Shown in pieces: positions 61,731-64,000 of a DNA stretch of 64,000 nucleotides. The stretch's first letter is position 1. Every line of letters starts with the position of its first letter. Source of the stretch: Nitrosospira sp. Is2 (lineage in GTDB: Bacteria; Pseudomonadota; Gammaproteobacteria; Burkholderiales; Nitrosomonadaceae); NCBI RefSeq assembly GCF_033095785.1, contig NZ_CP137134.1:1488001-1552000 (forward strand). The letters are read 5' to 3'. Made by a program: the position numbers and the translations under genes. The notes under the pieces were generated by a model. The model was not told the origin of the DNA, searched no databases, and worked only from the letters and a program-made list of their open reading frames with translations.

Positions 61731-63315
61731 GCACAGGCTCCACGAAAGCGTTCTCGAACTCCTGTGTGAGCAGTTTACGATCAATCTTACCGTTGGGGTT
61801 GCGTGGCAAGCTGCCTTCCCTTAACTCGACCCTGCTCGGCAGCATAAAGGCGGGGAGATGAACCTTGCACGCTGACAGCAATTCCTCCTGGTTAATATTG
61901 CGGCCTGACCGCGCTGTGACGATCAGGACGATAGCCTGTCCAAGCACCGGATGCGCGACGCCAATGGCGGCCGCTTCTCCCACGAGCTCCGTAGCATAGA
62001 TAACCTCTTCGATCTCGGTGGGGCTAACCCGGTAACCGGATGTTTTGATCATCTCGTCCCGGCGACCGATGAAATACAGAAAGCCCTCTTCATCCATGCG
62101 CACGGTATCGCCAGACCAGACCGCCAATTCCTGGATGGGCAGGCCGGCCTGACGGGTGGGAACGGGCTTAAAACGCTCGGCAGTTTTTTCAGGGTCGTTC
62201 CAATATCCCATGGACACCAGTGCACCACGATGGACCAGTTCGCCCGGCTCTCCGGGCGCGCAAAGAGATCCGTCTTCACGCACAACCAGCACTTCGGCAT
62301 TTGGAATGGCTTTGCCTATCGAGTCGGGACGCGCCACGACTTCTTCAGGTGGCAAGAAAGTCGAGCGAAACGCCTCAGTCAGCCCGTACATGAGATATAT
62401 CGCGGTACTGGGAAGATTGTTCCGCAACAGATCCAGCGTCGCGCACGGCATTGCCCCGCCCGAGTTGGTGATATAACGCAAGGAAATATTGTCTGGCCAG
62501 GTCAATTGTGCCAGCTGAATCCACAAGGGAGGGACCGCCGCCAGACCCGTGATATTTTCCGCTTCCACGGCAGCAATAATATCCCTGGGCAGCAGATAGT
62601 TCATGAGTACGCCCGTTGCCCCGACATTAAATGCCGTGGTGAGCTGGCTGAGCCCATAGTCAAAACTGAGTGGCAGGACTGATAAAATTCGATCCTCCGC
62701 CCCATTTTTGAGGTATTGCGCCACGCTCGTCGCACCGGCAATCAGGTTGCGGTGGGACAGAACAACCCCTTTGGGCTTACCTGTGCTCCCCGAGGTGTAA
62801 AGAATCGCAGCCATATCGTCGTCGATACTACGGTGGCCGCCGGTCCCACTGCCCGCGATCAGCGCCTCGTTCCATGATAAGATATTCAAGTTGCCGGAAA
62901 TATTGGATAAACCCTCGGCCGAACCGATGACCATCACCGTGTGCAAATCATGGCACTGCGCTAAAACGGGGAGTAGCAACTTCAAGCGGTCAGCCGAAGT
63001 GACCAGAATTCTTACGTTGCAGTCGCGCAGTATATAGGTCACCTGTTCCGCCTTCAGCAGCGGGTTGACCGGAACGAAAACCCCCCCCGCCGCCGTTGCG
63101 CCAAATAATGCGGCGACCGTCTCCAGGCGTTTCTCAAGATAGACCGCCACTCGCTCGCCGCGGTCGAGGCCCAAGGCCAGCATGGCCTTCGCGGCCGAGT
63201 CGACGTCCTTAGCCAAGTCGGCGTAGCTTACCCGGCTTTGGCGGTACACCAAGGCTTCCTTGTCCGGAAATTGGTTGGCAGAGTTTAAAACAAGCTCTTG
63301 TACGAGGTGTGCCAT
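61723..63315 (-). CDS. Acyl-CoA/AMP-dependent ligase, exosortase-A system
   Basis: ANL-superfamily adenylating enzyme: P-loop LYTSGSTGKPKGVVLSH, YGLTEAFRSTFLPPEE, YFIGRRDEMIKTSGYRVSP, and catalytic Lys in NPNGKIDRKLL. It matches the ligase of XrtA/PEP-CTERM loci. ATG 63315 (MAHLVQELVLN) is preferred over the TTG-type start 9 nt upstream. Stop overlaps the decarboxylase start. Substrate unknown; an acyl carrier protein gene usual in such loci is not seen in the window. Confidence 0.9.
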   Translation of the reverse strand: MAHLVQELVLNSANQFPDKEALVYRQSRVSYADLAKDVDSAAKAMLALGLDRGERVAVYLEKRLETVAALFGATAAGGVFVPVNPLLKAEQVTYILRDCNVRILVTSADRLKLLLPVLAQCHDLHTVMVIGSAEGLSNISGNLNILSWNEALIAGSGTGGHRSIDDDMAAILYTSGSTGKPKGVVLSHRNLIAGATSVAQYLKNGAEDRILSVLPLSFDYGLSQLTTAFNVGATGVLMNYLLPRDIIAAVEAENITGLAAVPPLWIQLAQLTWPDNISLRYITNSGGAMPCATLDLLRNNLPSTAIYLMYGLTEAFRSTFLPPEEVVARPDSIGKAIPNAEVLVVREDGSLCAPGEPGELVHRGALVSMGYWNDPEKTAERFKPVPTRQAGLPIQELAVWSGDTVRMDEEGFLYFIGRRDEMIKTSGYRVSPTEIEEVIYATELVGEAAAIGVAHPVLGQAIVLIVTARSGRNINQEELLSACKVHLPAFMLPSRVELREGSLPRNPNGKIDRKLLTQEFENAFVEPVHE

Positions 63316-63367
63316 AACGTACATCTACTTTAAGAAAGTGTATGCCAGGTGTTTCATGCAAGGGCCG

Positions 63368-64000
63368 TTATTTTATCCCGTGACGATTCATCAGATCATA
63401 AATTGTGGGGCGGCTGACCCCGAGTAATTCAGCCGCCTTCACGACATTTCCGTTCACCCTGGCCAGCGCTTTCATCAGCGCATCGTACTCGGCCTTGTCG
63501 CGTATCTGACGAAGATTGATGGGTTCGGCCGGGCCCGAGGCCGCCTGCAGTCCAAGATCCTCGGAACTGATAATGGGCCCGTCCGCCATGATTACGGCGC
63601 GTTTGATGCAATTCTCCATCTCGCGGACATTGCCGGGCCAGGGATGACTCTCGATGGCGGCAAGTGCATCCTGACTAAAGCTGAGCGAGGCCCGTTTTTC
63701 GTGCGCGCAGAATTTATTCTTGAAGTGATGTGCAAGCAGTGCGGCATCACCCACCCGTTCTCTCAATGGCGGAATGGTGATCACGATTTCGCTGAGCCGA
63801 TAATAGAGGTCTTCCCGAAAACGCCCTTCCCCGATCAGTTTCTTCAGATTCTGATGGGTGGCGCACACAATGCGGACATCGACCGGGATCTCCTTGCGGC
63901 CACCGACTCTTTCAATCACTCTTTCCTGCAAGAAACGGAGAAGTTTCGCCTGTAGCGCCATGGGTAAATCGCCGACCTCATCAAGAAAGAAAGTACCTTC
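63368..64000 (-). CDS. prsR: PrsR-type sigma-54-dependent regulator (partial, C-terminal part)
   Basis: The gene enters from beyond the right edge. The visible part has the end of the AAA+ sigma-54 activation domain (GTFFLDEVGDLPMALQAKLL, RIVCATHQNL, RFREDLYYRLSEIVITIPPL, HPWPGNVREMENCI) and a Fis-type helix-turn-helix (NVVKAAELLGVSRPTIYDLM). Its place next to XrtA-associated genes matches PrsR, the PEP-CTERM-box regulator proposed to activate PEP-CTERM genes with sigma-54. The receiver domain should lie outside the window. Transcribed with the ligase 53 nt downstream. Confidence 0.85.
   Translation of the reverse strand, partial: EGTFFLDEVGDLPMALQAKLLRFLQERVIERVGGRKEIPVDVRIVCATHQNLKKLIGEGRFREDLYYRLSEIVITIPPLRERVGDAALLAHHFKNKFCAHEKRASLSFSQDALAAIESHPWPGNVREMENCIKRAVIMADGPIISSEDLGLQAASGPAEPINLRQIRDKAEYDALMKALARVNGNVVKAAELLGVSRPTIYDLMNRHGIK

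Overview
This window comes from a betaproteobacterial ammonia oxidiser, most likely Nitrosospira. The decisive evidence is a complete hydroxylamine-oxidation cluster (haoA-haoB-cycA-cycX) beside a copper nitrite reductase gene (nirK). The housekeeping genes ribF, ileS, lspA and rhlE and an exosortase-A (XrtA/PEP-CTERM) locus fit the same group. All assignments come from reading the sequence; no database search was run.

Left flank (1-3977): a decayed umuD/umuC remnant on the minus strand, then an intact two-gene McrBC-type restriction system whose McrB carries an inserted EVE-like domain.

Genomic island (about 3978-34597, 30.6 kb): it lies in the 3' end of a tRNA-Phe gene. A perfect 47-bp direct repeat of the tRNA 3' half marks both ends, integrase arm-type repeats sit just inside each end, and a tyrosine integrase gene abuts the intact tRNA. 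The integrase-proximal third (27.4-34.5 kb) is a phage/plasmid-like module: HU, a ParB-N/TopoVIA-like fusion, two small phage-type proteins, a RecA-like ATPase, a zinc-finger/Toprim primase, an AlpA-type regulator and an RHH protein. The cargo is rich in cyclic-di-GMP signalling: two GGDEF-EAL proteins, a hybrid histidine kinase that shares its sensor with one of them, a REC-GGDEF regulator, and a truncated PAS-GGDEF protein with a six-fold 14-residue repeat. Other cargo includes serine recombinases, an unrecognised 409-residue protein, an orphan MlaC, an SRAP protein, a PLD-type lipoprotein and a PEP-CTERM ice-binding-like protein. Between these lie many fossils (esterase, WD40, UmuC, SRAP, IS3, LuxR), so the cargo has been repeatedly rearranged.

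Core region (35.0-48.7 kb): ribF-ileS-lspA, then on the minus strand a cobalamin adenosyltransferase, rhlE, a membrane protein, and nirK-haoA-haoB-cycA-cycX. HAO oxidises hydroxylamine, c554 and cM552 are the accepted electron route to the quinone pool, and NirK handles nitrite/NO. Three stem-loops punctuate the cluster, and a MITE-like element lies upstream of nirK.

Right region (49.1-64.0 kb): pstSCAB for high-affinity phosphate uptake. Behind it is an arsenosugar-type cluster: a TVP38/flavoprotein-disulfide-reductase fusion, a radical SAM protein, an ArsM-like methyltransferase and two small glycosyltransferase-like proteins. The window closes with exosortase-A-associated genes: an amidotransferase, a PLP decarboxylase, an acyl-CoA ligase and a partial PrsR-type sigma-54 regulator. 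The island's PEP-CTERM protein could be a client of that system.
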